From an uncultured Naasia sp. (GTDB lineage Bacteria; Actinomycetota; Actinomycetes; Actinomycetales; Microbacteriaceae), in NCBI GenBank assembly GCA_913778905.1, contig CAJYYA010000016.1, positions 1 to 64,000 on the forward strand: a DNA stretch of 64,000 bases. Reading direction: 5' to 3'. The notes beneath the pieces were generated by a model that searched no databases, was not told where the DNA came from, and worked only from the letters and a program-made list of their open reading frames with translations. The position numbers were made by a program, and so were the translations under genes. Positions 24,208 through 32,459 of the stretch are shown here, in pieces (within the stretch, counting starts at the first letter, position 1; the number at the start of each line of letters is the position of its first letter).

Positions 24208-26718
24208 TCAGCCGTTGGCGACGATGTCCGGTCCGGCGGCGATCGCGGGCTGCGAGGTGGCAGCGCCGACCATGTCGTCGCGCTTGCCGGTGACGAACAC
24301 GAACTCGCCGTCCTTGAAGTCGACGTGGATGTGGTCGCCGGGGTGGAGCTCACCGTGCAGGATCTGCTCGCTGAGGCGGTCTTCGACCTTCTGCTGGACC
24401 GCACGACGCAGCGGGCGCGCCCCCAGGGTCGGGTCGAAACCGATCTCGATGAGGCGGTCCTTCGCGTCATCGGTGATCTCGACGGTCATGTCACGGTCCA
24501 TCAGGCGAACGCTGAGGCGCTTGATGAACAGGTCGACGATCTGGCGCAGCTCGGGCTTGGTGAGCTGCGGGAAGACGATCGTCTCGTCGACACGGTTGAG
24601 GAACTCGGGCTTGAAGTGCTTCTTGAGCTCCTCGACGACCTTCGCCCGCATGCGGTCGTAGCCGGTCTGGTTGTCGCCCTCCATGACGAAGCCGACCGGG
24701 CCGCCCGAGATGTCGCGGGTACCGAGGTTGGTCGTCATGATGATGACGGTGTTCTTGAAGTCGACCACGCGGCCCTGACCGTCGGTCAGACGACCCTCTT
24801 CGAGGATCTGCAGCAGCGAGTTGAAGATGTCCGGGTGGGCCTTCTCGATCTCGTCGAAGAGCACCACGCTGAACGGCTTGCGGCGTACCTTCTCGGTCAG
24901 CTGGCCGCCCTCTTCGAATCCGACGAATCCGGGAGGGGCACCGAACAGACGCGAGACGGTGTGCTTCTCGCCGTACTCCGACATGTCGAGCGAGATCAGC
25001 GCGTCCTCGTCGTCGAAGAGGAACTCGGCGAGCGCCTTCGCGAGCTCGGTCTTTCCGACACCGGTGGGGCCGGCGAAGATGAACGAACCGCTCGGACGCT
25101 TCGGGTCCTTGAGGCCGGCGCGGGTGCGACGGATCGTCTTGGCGAGGACCGAGATGGCCTCCTCCTGCCCGACGACGCGCTCGTGCAGAGCCTTCTCCAT
25201 GAAGATGAGTCGGCTCGACTCCTCCTCGGTGAGCTTGAAGACCGGGATGCCCGTGGCCTGGGCCAGCACCTCGGCGATCAGCCCCTCATCGACCTCGGCG
25301 GTCGTCGCGACGTCACCCGACTTCCACTTCTTCTCGAGGCGGAGACGCTCGGCGAGGAGCTGCTTCTCCTCGTCGCGGAGGCCCGCGGCCTTCTCGAAGT
25401 CCTGATCCTCGATCGCGGTCTCCTTGGCGGCGCGCACCACGGCGATCTTCTCGTCGAACTCGCGCAGCTCCGGCGGGGCCGACAGGATGGAGAGGCGCAG
25501 GCGGGCGCCGGCCTCGTCGATCAGGTCGATGGCCTTGTCGGGCAGGAAGCGGTCCTGGATGTAGCGGTCGGCGAGGTTCGCCGCGGCGACGATCGCACCG
25601 TCTGTGATGGACACCTTGTGGTGCGCCTCGTAGCGGTCGCGCAGACCCTTGAGGATGTTGATCGTGTGCGGCAGCGCGGGCTCGTTGACCTGGATCGACT
25701 GGAAGCGGCGCTCGAGGGCGGCGTCCTTCTCGAAGTGCTTGCGGTACTCGTCGAGCGTGGTCGCACCGATGGTCTGCAGCTCACCGCGGGCGAGCAGCGG
25801 CTTGAGGATGCTGGCCGCGTCGATCGCGCCCTCGGCGGCACCCGCACCCACGAGGGTGTGGATCTCGTCGATGAAGGTGATGATGTCGCCGCGGGTGCGG
25901 ATCTCCTTAGTCACCTTCTTGAGGCGCTCCTCGAAGTCACCGCGGTAGCGGGAACCGGCGATGAGCGAGCCGAGGTCGAGCGTGTAGAGCTGCTTGTCCT
26001 TCAGCGTTTCGGGAACGTCGCCTCGAACGATCGCCTGGGCGAGGCCCTCGACGACGGCGGTCTTGCCGACGCCGGGCTCGCCGATGAGGACGGGGTTGTT
26101 CTTCGAGCGGCGCGACAGGATCTGCATCACGCGCTCGATCTCCTTCTCGCGCCCGATGACGGGGTCGAGCTTGCCGTCGCGCGCGGCCTGGGTGAGGTTG
26201 CGACCGAACTGGTCGAGCACCTGCGAGCCGGCCTGAGCCGCCTGCTGGTTCTCGCCGCCGACGGCGATGGCCTCCTTGCCCTGGTAGCCCGAGAGCAGTT
26301 GGATGACCTGCTGACGCACGCGGTTGAGGTCGGCGCCCAGCTTCACGAGGACCTGGGCGGCGACACCCTCGCCCTCGCGGATGAGGCCGAGCAGGATGTG
26401 CTCGGTTCCGATGTAGTTGTGGCCGAGCTGCAGCGCCTCGCGGAGGCTGAGCTCGAGGACCTTCTTCGCTCGCGGCGTGAAGGGGATGTGGCCGGTCGGC
26501 TGCTGCTGCCCCTGGCCGATGATGTCCTGGACCTGCTCACGCACGGCATCGAGGGAGATCCCGAGCGACTCGAGCGCCTTGGCGGCGACTCCTTCACCCT
26601 CGTGGATCAGACCGAGCAGGATGTGCTCGGTTCCGATGTAGTTGTGGTTGAGCATCTTCGCCTCTTCTTGGGCGAGGACGACGACACGACGGGCTCGATC
26701 GGTGAATCTTTCGAACAT
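24208..26718 (-). CDS. clpC: ClpC AAA+ unfoldase
   Basis: An 836-residue Hsp100 ATPase that unfolds substrates for the ClpP protease. It has two Clp-N repeats (both containing [13 protein letters not shown], residues about 1-140), a first AAA module with Walker A GEPGVGKT (213-220), a middle UVR segment and a second AAA module with GPTGVGKT, ending in a short acidic-basic tail. GGGAGAGA lies upstream of the ATG. In Actinobacteria clpC lies near lysS, as here, but three kinase genes now sit between them. A ClgR-like site lies upstream. Confidence 0.97.
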   Translation of the reverse strand: MFERFTDRARRVVVLAQEEAKMLNHNYIGTEHILLGLIHEGEGVAAKALESLGISLDAVREQVQDIIGQGQQQPTGHIPFTPRAKKVLELSLREALQLGHNYIGTEHILLGLIREGEGVAAQVLVKLGADLNRVRQQVIQLLSGYQGKEAIAVGGENQQAAQAGSQVLDQFGRNLTQAARDGKLDPVIGREKEIERVMQILSRRSKNNPVLIGEPGVGKTAVVEGLAQAIVRGDVPETLKDKQLYTLDLGSLIAGSRYRGDFEERLKKVTKEIRTRGDIITFIDEIHTLVGAGAAEGAIDAASILKPLLARGELQTIGATTLDEYRKHFEKDAALERRFQSIQVNEPALPHTINILKGLRDRYEAHHKVSITDGAIVAAANLADRYIQDRFLPDKAIDLIDEAGARLRLSILSAPPELREFDEKIAVVRAAKETAIEDQDFEKAAGLRDEEKQLLAERLRLEKKWKSGDVATTAEVDEGLIAEVLAQATGIPVFKLTEEESSRLIFMEKALHERVVGQEEAISVLAKTIRRTRAGLKDPKRPSGSFIFAGPTGVGKTELAKALAEFLFDDEDALISLDMSEYGEKHTVSRLFGAPPGFVGFEEGGQLTEKVRRKPFSVVLFDEIEKAHPDIFNSLLQILEEGRLTDGQGRVVDFKNTVIIMTTNLGTRDISGGPVGFVMEGDNQTGYDRMRAKVVEELKKHFKPEFLNRVDETIVFPQLTKPELRQIVDLFIKRLSVRLMDRDMTVEITDDAKDRLIEIGFDPTLGARPLRRAVQQKVEDRLSEQILHGELHPGDHIHVDFKDGEFVFVTGKRDDMVGAATSQPAIAAGPDIVANG

Positions 26719-26801
26719 GATGTGGTCTCTCCCCCGACGCCACTAGGGAGGGCGGCGTCGAATACATAGAGAGTAACGACGCGCTCCCACGTCGAAGTCC
26801 C

Positions 26802-26819
26802 TGTTCGCTCACGGCAAGA
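26802..26819 (-). promoter_or_regulatory. Possible ClgR binding site upstream of clpC
   Basis: TGTTCGCTCACGGCAAGA fits the reported ClgR consensus (core CGC-Y-N-A-N-R-GC) over its first 14 positions but deviates in the last few. It lies about 85 bases upstream of clpC. ClgR control of clpC is known in Corynebacterium and Bifidobacterium; its role here is inferred. Confidence 0.4.
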
Positions 26820-26897
26820 CGTCCGATGTCGGTGGTTCGTAATAACTTATCGAGGAGCGCAGAACGACCCCCAACGGGGGCGGGGTTAGACGTGTAG

Positions 26898-26911
26898 ATT
26901 AGTTAACTAAT
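26898..26911. promoter_or_regulatory. Perfect AT-rich palindrome upstream of the kinase operon
   Basis: ATTAGTTAACTAAT is a perfect 14-bp palindrome in an otherwise GC-rich genome, 36 bases before the first kinase start. Its position near the expected promoter suggests a repressor or activator site. Confidence 0.5.
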
Positions 26912-26946
26912 TCATGCTCATGGTTGACGGAGGAGGGTACGGGCAG

Positions 26947-28323
26947 ATGCAACGCGAAGCCGGCTCCTCCGTGGGCAGATACGTCATCTCATCGGTCATC
27001 GGCCGCGGCGGCCTCTCGACCGTCTACTCCGCACACGACACCCTTCTCGACCGCGATGTCGCCATCAAGGTCTTCTCCTCCCACGCGACGAGCAAAGAGC
27101 TCGTCCGACTCCAGGAGGCGGAGGCACGCCTCGCGGGCAAGCTCAACCACCATGCGTTGACGACGCTGTACGACGCCGGGGTCGAGACATCCGACCCGGA
27201 GCGCCCGCAGATCTATCTCGTGATGGAGCATGTCGTCGGCGCCGACCTCAAGTCGCGGCTTCGTCGCTCCACGCTCAACCCCCTTCAGTTGGCCTACCTG
27301 GGCACAGACCTGAACAGCGCGCTCGCCTATATGCACGAGAACGGGTTCGTGCATTGCGACATCAAGCCCGCCAACGTGCTCATCTCGAGCCGCGACGAGG
27401 CCACGCGCCTACGCGGCAAGCTGACGGACTTCGGCATCGCGAGCATCATCGGCGCCCACGGTGGCAAGGGCACGACGACCGGCACGGCCGCCTACCTCGC
27501 ACCCGAGCAGGTCGACGGCGGAGATCCGACCGTCGCCACGGACACCTATGCCCTCGGCCTCGTGCTCATCGAGGCCTTCACGGGCAAGCTCGAATTCCCC
27601 GGGACCATGGAGGAGACCGCGGTCGCCCGGCTTCATCGCGACCCGCGGGTTCCCGCGGAACTCCCGCCCGATGTGGCGGGGATCCTTCGAGACATGGTCG
27701 AACGGGACCCGACGAAACGGATCTCGGCCCGTGTCGCTGCAGAACGGTTCGAGCGCGCCGCCGCACGTCTCATCGCCGTCGAGAAGGGCGGTGTCGACAT
27801 CTTCGCCGAGCCCGCCGTCGAGGAGACGAAAGACGAGAAGAGCCGCGTCGACGCCGTCCACCGGTACGGGGTGCTCGACACACCGCCCGACGAGGCATTC
27901 GACCGCATCACCCGCCTGGCGGGCCGCGTGCTCGACTCCCCCATCTCGTTCGTCTCGATCGTCGACAGCGACCGCGTGTTCCACAAGTCGCGTCTCGGCG
28001 CGGACATTGAACAGGTCTCCCGCGAGGACTCGCTGTGCCCGATCACGATCGAGATGGGAACGCCCTGGTACGTCTCCGACATCGAGATCGACGAGCGCAC
28101 CAGAGACAACGAGCTGCTCGCCGCCAACGGGGTGCGCGCATACGCCGCCGCCCCCATGATCACGACGGACGGCCACAGCATCGGCGCCCTCTGCGTTTAC
28201 GACACCCGCCCCCGCACGTTCTCGAGCGACGATCTGAACTACCTCGAAGAGCTGGCCGCGATCGCGATGCACGAGCTCGAGCTGCGTCTCGCAGCGCGGA
28301 GATTGGCTTTCGAGAGACGATGA
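26947..28323 (+). CDS. Ser/Thr protein kinase with C-terminal GAF domain (first of three)
   Basis: A 458-residue cytosolic kinase-sensor. ATG 26947 follows GGAGGAGG; an in-frame ATG at 26914 lies before that site. The kinase domain (about 11-280) has the glycine-rich loop GRGGLSTVY, Lys41, a catalytic loop with HCD (136-138, so the arginine of HRD is lost) followed by IKPAN, and DFG (161-163). A GAF domain follows (about 297-458), beginning at the motif VHRYGVLDTPPDEAFDRIT seen in other GAF sensors. It has no membrane segment. It opens a three-gene unit divergent from clpC. The GAF ligand is unknown. Confidence 0.88.
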   Translation: MQREAGSSVGRYVISSVIGRGGLSTVYSAHDTLLDRDVAIKVFSSHATSKELVRLQEAEARLAGKLNHHALTTLYDAGVETSDPERPQIYLVMEHVVGADLKSRLRRSTLNPLQLAYLGTDLNSALAYMHENGFVHCDIKPANVLISSRDEATRLRGKLTDFGIASIIGAHGGKGTTTGTAAYLAPEQVDGGDPTVATDTYALGLVLIEAFTGKLEFPGTMEETAVARLHRDPRVPAELPPDVAGILRDMVERDPTKRISARVAAERFERAAARLIAVEKGGVDIFAEPAVEETKDEKSRVDAVHRYGVLDTPPDEAFDRITRLAGRVLDSPISFVSIVDSDRVFHKSRLGADIEQVSREDSLCPITIEMGTPWYVSDIEIDERTRDNELLAANGVRAYAAAPMITTDGHSIGALCVYDTRPRTFSSDDLNYLEELAAIAMHELELRLAARRLAFERR

Positions 28324-29666
28324 GCCCGACGCCTCTCGATACGACGGGCGAGCCACGGATGATCGCCAAGCGCTACGAATTGGTCGAGGAGCGCGGACGC
28401 GGGCCGCGCACCGCCCTCTTCGCGGCAATCGACCACGCTCTGTCGCGTCGGGTCCTCGTCCGGATCTTCGTCGCTGACGCGACGGACCACGACCGCCTTC
28501 TGGAACAGGAAGCCGAAGTGCGCCAGCTCGCGAGCTTCGAGCACCCCGCCCTCCCCCGCCTGTTCGACGCGGGGATCGACGTCCAAGCCGACGGCCGGCC
28601 GGTCATCTTCATCGTCTCCGACCACAACGAGGGCCGCGATCTACTCGACGCCATCGCTCAGGCTCCGCTCAGCGCGGTCGAGGTCGCCGAACTGGGCATC
28701 GGCCTGGCCGACGCCCTTGCCGTCCTCCATGCCGCCGACCGTGTGCACGGCTGCGTCGTTCCGTCGAACGTGCTGGTCCGCCCGTCCTCCGGCGGAGAGC
28801 CGCCTCAGGGTACGCTCATCGATATCGAATCGGGGTTCGTCGCCCGCGTTCTTTCCGGGGTTGCGGTGTCCGGGCGCCCCGCGGACGTCGCCGACCCGCT
28901 CGCCGCCGGCCTCCGTGAACCGGCCTCACCCCGACAGGACGTCTACGCCCTCGGGTACTGCCTCGCTATGGCTCTCCGAGGCGCGGCCCCCGAGTTCCAT
29001 GCCGACGGGCGCCTGAGAGTGGGGATCATGACCGCCCGCCCCCTCGGAGAGGTCCTGCGCCGCATGACGGCCCCGGATCCCGTGGCTCGCCCGAGCGCAT
29101 CCGAGGTCCACGCTTTGCTGAGCGACTACCTGCTATCCGAGATCCCGGTCACGAGCCCCGTCCGCGCGCAGAACGGCGGCCGCACGTCCACGGAGGGATA
29201 CTCCGATCTGTTGACGAGTGAGCCTGACGAACTCTTCACCCGCATCACCCGCCTGGCGACGAGCCTGACGGGCACCACCATCTCGGTGCTGTCCTTCCTG
29301 CACAACGAGATCGCGACGCCTCGCGGAGTCACGGGAGTCGAGGTCCCCCTCGGGCAGCCCCTCCATGGCGCACTGTGCGCCGTCACCGTCCAGCGGTCGA
29401 CGCCGTGGGCGGTCGCGAACATCTGGGACGACACGCGCACGAGCCACATCGTGCCGCCTCTCCCGCGAGAGCAGGTGACCAGCTACGCCGCCGCTCCCCT
29501 TCGGTCTCACGACGGGGTGAGTGTCGGCTCTCTCTGCGTGTTCGCCGCCGAGCAGCGGGAATTCTCGGAAGAGGAACTCGACCGCCTCGTCGAGTTGGCC
29601 GCCATCGCCATGCGCGACATCGAGATGTCCGCAACCGGACGGCGGAGTCGGGAGCTCTTCCGTTGA
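28320..29666 (+). CDS. Pseudokinase with C-terminal GAF domain (second of three)
   Basis: A 448-residue protein, coupled to its neighbours by ATGA and TTGA overlaps. It aligns with the first and third proteins throughout, but catalytic positions are lost: the glycine-rich loop is GRGPRTALF, the ATP-binding lysine is Arg48, HRD is HGC (143-145), the catalytic-loop lysine is valine (CVVPSN) and DFG is DIE (168-170). It is therefore a pseudokinase, presumably regulating the flanking active kinases. The GAF region (about 290-440) is retained. The reading frame is intact, so this is selection for a non-catalytic role rather than decay. Confidence 0.85.
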   Translation: MSPTPLDTTGEPRMIAKRYELVEERGRGPRTALFAAIDHALSRRVLVRIFVADATDHDRLLEQEAEVRQLASFEHPALPRLFDAGIDVQADGRPVIFIVSDHNEGRDLLDAIAQAPLSAVEVAELGIGLADALAVLHAADRVHGCVVPSNVLVRPSSGGEPPQGTLIDIESGFVARVLSGVAVSGRPADVADPLAAGLREPASPRQDVYALGYCLAMALRGAAPEFHADGRLRVGIMTARPLGEVLRRMTAPDPVARPSASEVHALLSDYLLSEIPVTSPVRAQNGGRTSTEGYSDLLTSEPDELFTRITRLATSLTGTTISVLSFLHNEIATPRGVTGVEVPLGQPLHGALCAVTVQRSTPWAVANIWDDTRTSHIVPPLPREQVTSYAAAPLRSHDGVSVGSLCVFAAEQREFSEEELDRLVELAAIAMRDIEMSATGRRSRELFR

Positions 29667-31069
29667 CCACGGGCTCGAGCGGCGAGGACTTCGCCGCAGT
29701 GCCTCCGGGGACGGTCGACGATATGTCCCTGGCGCCGCAGGAATCGCTCGGACGCTACGAGCTCCTGACCCCTGTCGGAAAGGGCGGTCTGGCAACCGTC
29801 TACCTGGCGCGCGACACCTTGCTGGATCGCGAGGTCGCCATCAAACTCTTCGATGCCAGCTCGACGAGCCGTCGCGCTGTGCGCCTCCAAGACGATGAGG
29901 CCCGACGGGCCGCCTCGCTGGAGCACCCGGCGCTCGCCCGCCTGTACGACGTGGGTAGCAGAACGGGATCGAGTGGAGAGCCACAGACCTTTCTCGTCAT
30001 GGAGTACGTGCGCGGCGGAGACCTCGGACGCATGCTCGAGACGCGCGCGCTGAGCGCGCGCGAGGTCGCGGGCATCGGATTGGACACGGCTTCCGCGTTG
30101 CGCTTCCTGCACCGCCACGGCCTCCTCCACCGCGACCTCAAACCCCAGAATGTGCTGCTCGTCAACGACTCGCGGGACGGGCGACTCCGCGCGAAAGTCA
30201 CCGATCTCGGGATCTCGAGCGTGATCGGAGCCAACCCCGGCGCGGGGACATTGGACGGCACCGCCGCCTACGTCGCACCCGAGCAGGTAGAGGGCGGCGA
30301 TCCCAGCGAGGCTGCCGACGTGTACGCCCTGGGTCTCGTGCTCCTGGAGGCCCTCACCGGACACATCGAGTTCCCGGGCCGCCACACGGCGACGGTGGTG
30401 GCGCGCCTCGATCGCAATCCCGTCGTTCCCGACGACATCCCGTCACCTCTCGCCGAGGCGCTGAACGGTATGACGCGGCGCGATCCACAATGGCGGATCA
30501 CGCTGCCGAAGGTGCTCGAGCTACTGGAACGCACTCTCGCCGACTTCGCCGACGACGACCGCAGCGCCTCGACCGACTCGCGTGAAGCGGAGCGGGTAGC
30601 GGCCGTACGTCGATACGGCGTCTCGAACACCGAGTACGACGAGGCGCTCGCCCGCATCACCTCGCTGGCCGAGAAGCGCTTCCGGACCAAGATCGCCCTG
30701 CTCTCGATCGTCGAGCAGGATCGCGTCTGGGTGAAGTCGGGATCCTCGGACGGCCATGCGCGCGTCGACCGCGACCAATCCGTCTGCGCGGTCGCGGTCG
30801 CTCTCGGGCGCACTTTCAGCATCGACGACGTCCGATCGGACGAATGGGCCCGCTCGAACGAGCTGCTCGCTCAGATCGGTCTGCAGGCGCTCGCGAGCGC
30901 TCCGCTCATCACCTCCGACGGTTTCGCGATCGGTGCCATGTGCGTCGGATCGGTGACGCCGCGCGCCTGGACCGATCGAGAGCTGGCCGACCTGGAGGAT
31001 TTCGCCGCCATCGCGATGCGCGAGCTGGAGATGCGGGTCGCGGCGAGAGGCGCCGTCTTCGAAGTCTGA
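29663..31069 (+). CDS. Ser/Thr protein kinase with C-terminal GAF domain (third of three)
   Basis: A 468-residue kinase if it starts at TTG 29663, which overlaps the previous stop (TTGA) behind GGGAG; ATG 29723 is an alternative. The kinase domain (about 31-300) has GKGGLATVY, Lys61, HRDLKPQN (HRD 156-158) and DLG (181-183) in place of DFG. These features are compatible with activity. The GAF domain covers about 305-468 and starts at VRRYGVSNTEYDEALARIT. It is soluble. The gene ends five bases before a convergent small gene with no visible terminator between. Confidence 0.88.
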   Translation: MTTGSSGEDFAAVPPGTVDDMSLAPQESLGRYELLTPVGKGGLATVYLARDTLLDREVAIKLFDASSTSRRAVRLQDDEARRAASLEHPALARLYDVGSRTGSSGEPQTFLVMEYVRGGDLGRMLETRALSAREVAGIGLDTASALRFLHRHGLLHRDLKPQNVLLVNDSRDGRLRAKVTDLGISSVIGANPGAGTLDGTAAYVAPEQVEGGDPSEAADVYALGLVLLEALTGHIEFPGRHTATVVARLDRNPVVPDDIPSPLAEALNGMTRRDPQWRITLPKVLELLERTLADFADDDRSASTDSREAERVAAVRRYGVSNTEYDEALARITSLAEKRFRTKIALLSIVEQDRVWVKSGSSDGHARVDRDQSVCAVAVALGRTFSIDDVRSDEWARSNELLAQIGLQALASAPLITSDGFAIGAMCVGSVTPRAWTDRELADLEDFAAIAMRELEMRVAARGAVFEV

Positions 31070-31074
31070 GCCGC

Positions 31075-31278
31075 TCAGGCCTTCTTCGCTGCGACGGTCG
31101 TATCCGCTGCGACAGGGAGACCCGCCTTGGCGCGCTCCTGCGCTTCGATCCTCGCCCGCGCCTTCCGTTCGTGACGATCGGCGCCGATGATCGCGCGGAG
31201 GATGAACCAGAAGATCACGCCCACGACGAGGGTCGGGGTGATCGAGTAGATAGCGTTCCAGATGTCATCCACGGCCAT
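31075..31278 (-). CDS. Small single-span membrane protein
   Basis: A 67-residue protein with one membrane helix (about residues 10-31, TPTLVVGVIFWFILRAII), then a highly charged helix (DRHERKARARIEAQERAKAG) and an alanine-rich end. The ATG at 31278 gives the whole helix. I know of no function. Small proteins of this build are common in Actinobacteria. Confidence 0.7.
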   Translation of the reverse strand: MAVDDIWNAIYSITPTLVVGVIFWFILRAIIGADRHERKARARIEAQERAKAGLPVAADTTVAAKKA

Positions 31279-31352
31279 AGCCCTTCAAGGGTAAGCCCGA
31301 TCCGATCGCCCTCGTCTCCTCGGTCGTGATTTGCCGCCATTCGGGACTTCAG

Positions 31353-31403
31353 TTATCGATAAACGTTGTGTACTGTTCATCGATAACATCGACTATCGAT
31401 AAG
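31353..31403 (+). promoter_or_regulatory. Three ATCGAT operator-like palindromes before the DUF2975/XRE pair
   Basis: TTATCGATAA (31353-31362), TCATCGATAAC (31377-31387) and CTATCGATAAG (31393-31403) are similar AT-rich palindromes centred 21 and 16 bases apart. They fill the region just upstream of the start codon at 31412. Autoregulation by the XRE protein encoded second in the unit is the simplest reading. Confidence 0.6.
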
Positions 31404-31411
31404 GACATGAC

Positions 31412-32020
31412 ATGGGAACTTCCAGACGAGAAACGATCTTCGCCTCCAAGGCCGACCTCGTGACTACGCTCGCCGTCGGCCTCATCGCCGCGACGTACGT
31501 CGTCATCGCGCTGATCGCACGTCTGATGGCAGTGCTGTCGAACGACGGCGTCCCCGTACTGGTCAGTGTGCGCGGCATCGATCGCCTCCCTCTCGGTCCG
31601 AGTGCGGCGCCGGTTGCCGCCGACGTCGCAACCGCCACCGTCTTCGCCAGCGACATGCCCCCGATGACGCTCCTGAGCGTCGCGGGAGCGGCCATCGTCC
31701 CGGCCATCGCCTCCCTGGCGATCATCGGCTGCAGCATGGTCTTGTTGACGCGTCTCCTGCGGGGACGCTTCTTCTCCCGGAGCAATACGGCACTCGTCGG
31801 CGTCATCTCCGTCATCGTTGCCGCCTCGTGGGCGATGGGCGGCCTGCTCGCGACGATGGCCAGCAACGGTGTCTTGGCGATGGTCTCCGGGCGCGAGCTC
31901 GAGTCGGTGCAGTTCCAGGTCGACTTCGTCCCACTCCTGATCGCCATGGGGATCGGCTCGCTCTGCGCCGCCTTCCACGCGGGCGACCGCATGCGCCACG
32001 ACACTGAAGGACTGGTCTGA
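31412..32020 (+). CDS. DUF2975-type membrane protein
   Basis: A 202-residue protein with four predicted membrane helices (near residues 10-38, 88-112, 129-152 and 168-188). The build and its pairing with a small YozG-like XRE regulator match the DUF2975 family, whose function is unknown. AAGGA precedes the ATG by six bases. The stop overlaps the next start (TGATG). Three palindromes sit directly upstream. Confidence 0.75.
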   Translation: MGTSRRETIFASKADLVTTLAVGLIAATYVVIALIARLMAVLSNDGVPVLVSVRGIDRLPLGPSAAPVAADVATATVFASDMPPMTLLSVAGAAIVPAIASLAIIGCSMVLLTRLLRGRFFSRSNTALVGVISVIVAASWAMGGLLATMASNGVLAMVSGRELESVQFQVDFVPLLIAMGIGSLCAAFHAGDRMRHDTEGLV

Positions 32021-32262
32021 TGGGCGAGGAAGTCGATACGTCTGGCGTCCATTGCCGCCTCGACGAGCTCCTCGCGGAGAAGGGCATGACGTTGACCCGG
32101 CTCAGCGAGCTGGTCGGGGTCAGCCTCGTGAACCTCTCGGTACTGAAGAACGACCGCGCGAAGGCGATCAGATTCTCTACCCTGACCTCGATCTGCGATG
32201 CCCTCGGCTGCGATGTCGGAGACCTGCTGACGGTGCGCGCCTCCCATCGGCCTCAGGAATGA
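32020..32262 (+). CDS. XRE-family HTH regulator (YozG-like)
   Basis: An 80-residue DNA-binding protein made almost entirely of a Cro/CI-type helix-turn-helix (LAEKGMTLTRLSELVGVSLV, then LSVLKNDRAKAIRFSTLTSI), with GCDVGDLL at the end, the usual pattern of YozG-like regulators. It is coupled to the DUF2975 gene by a one-base overlap and probably controls the shared promoter. Confidence 0.88.
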   Translation: MGEEVDTSGVHCRLDELLAEKGMTLTRLSELVGVSLVNLSVLKNDRAKAIRFSTLTSICDALGCDVGDLLTVRASHRPQE

Positions 32263-32299
32263 CCCGTTGCGGCACTCCGAGGACGGTCACGAGATCGCG

Positions 32300-32449
32300 T
32301 CAGTTGCCTCCGCCGAGGATCCCGACGAGCCCGCTGCCGAGGAAGTAGATGCCGATACCGCCGACGACCACCCAGAGGGCGATCCGGTTCATCGACGGAG
32401 GTTTGGGCGCGTTCTTGTCGCGCAGCTCGTCGTCCGGAAGGTAGTTCAT
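32300..32449 (-). CDS. Small membrane protein downstream of lysS
   Basis: A 49-residue frame. The start codon lies 11 bases after the lysS stop and is preceded by GGCGGAG. A charged N-terminus (NYLPDDELRDKNAPK) is followed by a single helix (RIALWVVVGGIGIYFLGSGL) and a glycine-rich end. The good coupling to lysS, the clean membrane helix and the absence of another gene in this gap support it. Function unknown. Confidence 0.7.
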   Translation of the reverse strand: MNYLPDDELRDKNAPKPPSMNRIALWVVVGGIGIYFLGSGLVGILGGGN

Positions 32450-32459
32450 CGTCTCCGCC

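Noticed and set aside
24172-26769. An 865-codon open frame on the plus strand opposite clpC
   Set aside because: It lies entirely antisense to clpC and its composition (Leu/Asp/Val-rich, no domains) reflects the complementary codons.
28320-29666. Middle kinase as a decaying pseudogene
   Set aside because: The frame is intact, both junctions are coupled and the GAF domain is preserved; only the catalytic positions have changed, which fits a functional pseudokinase better.
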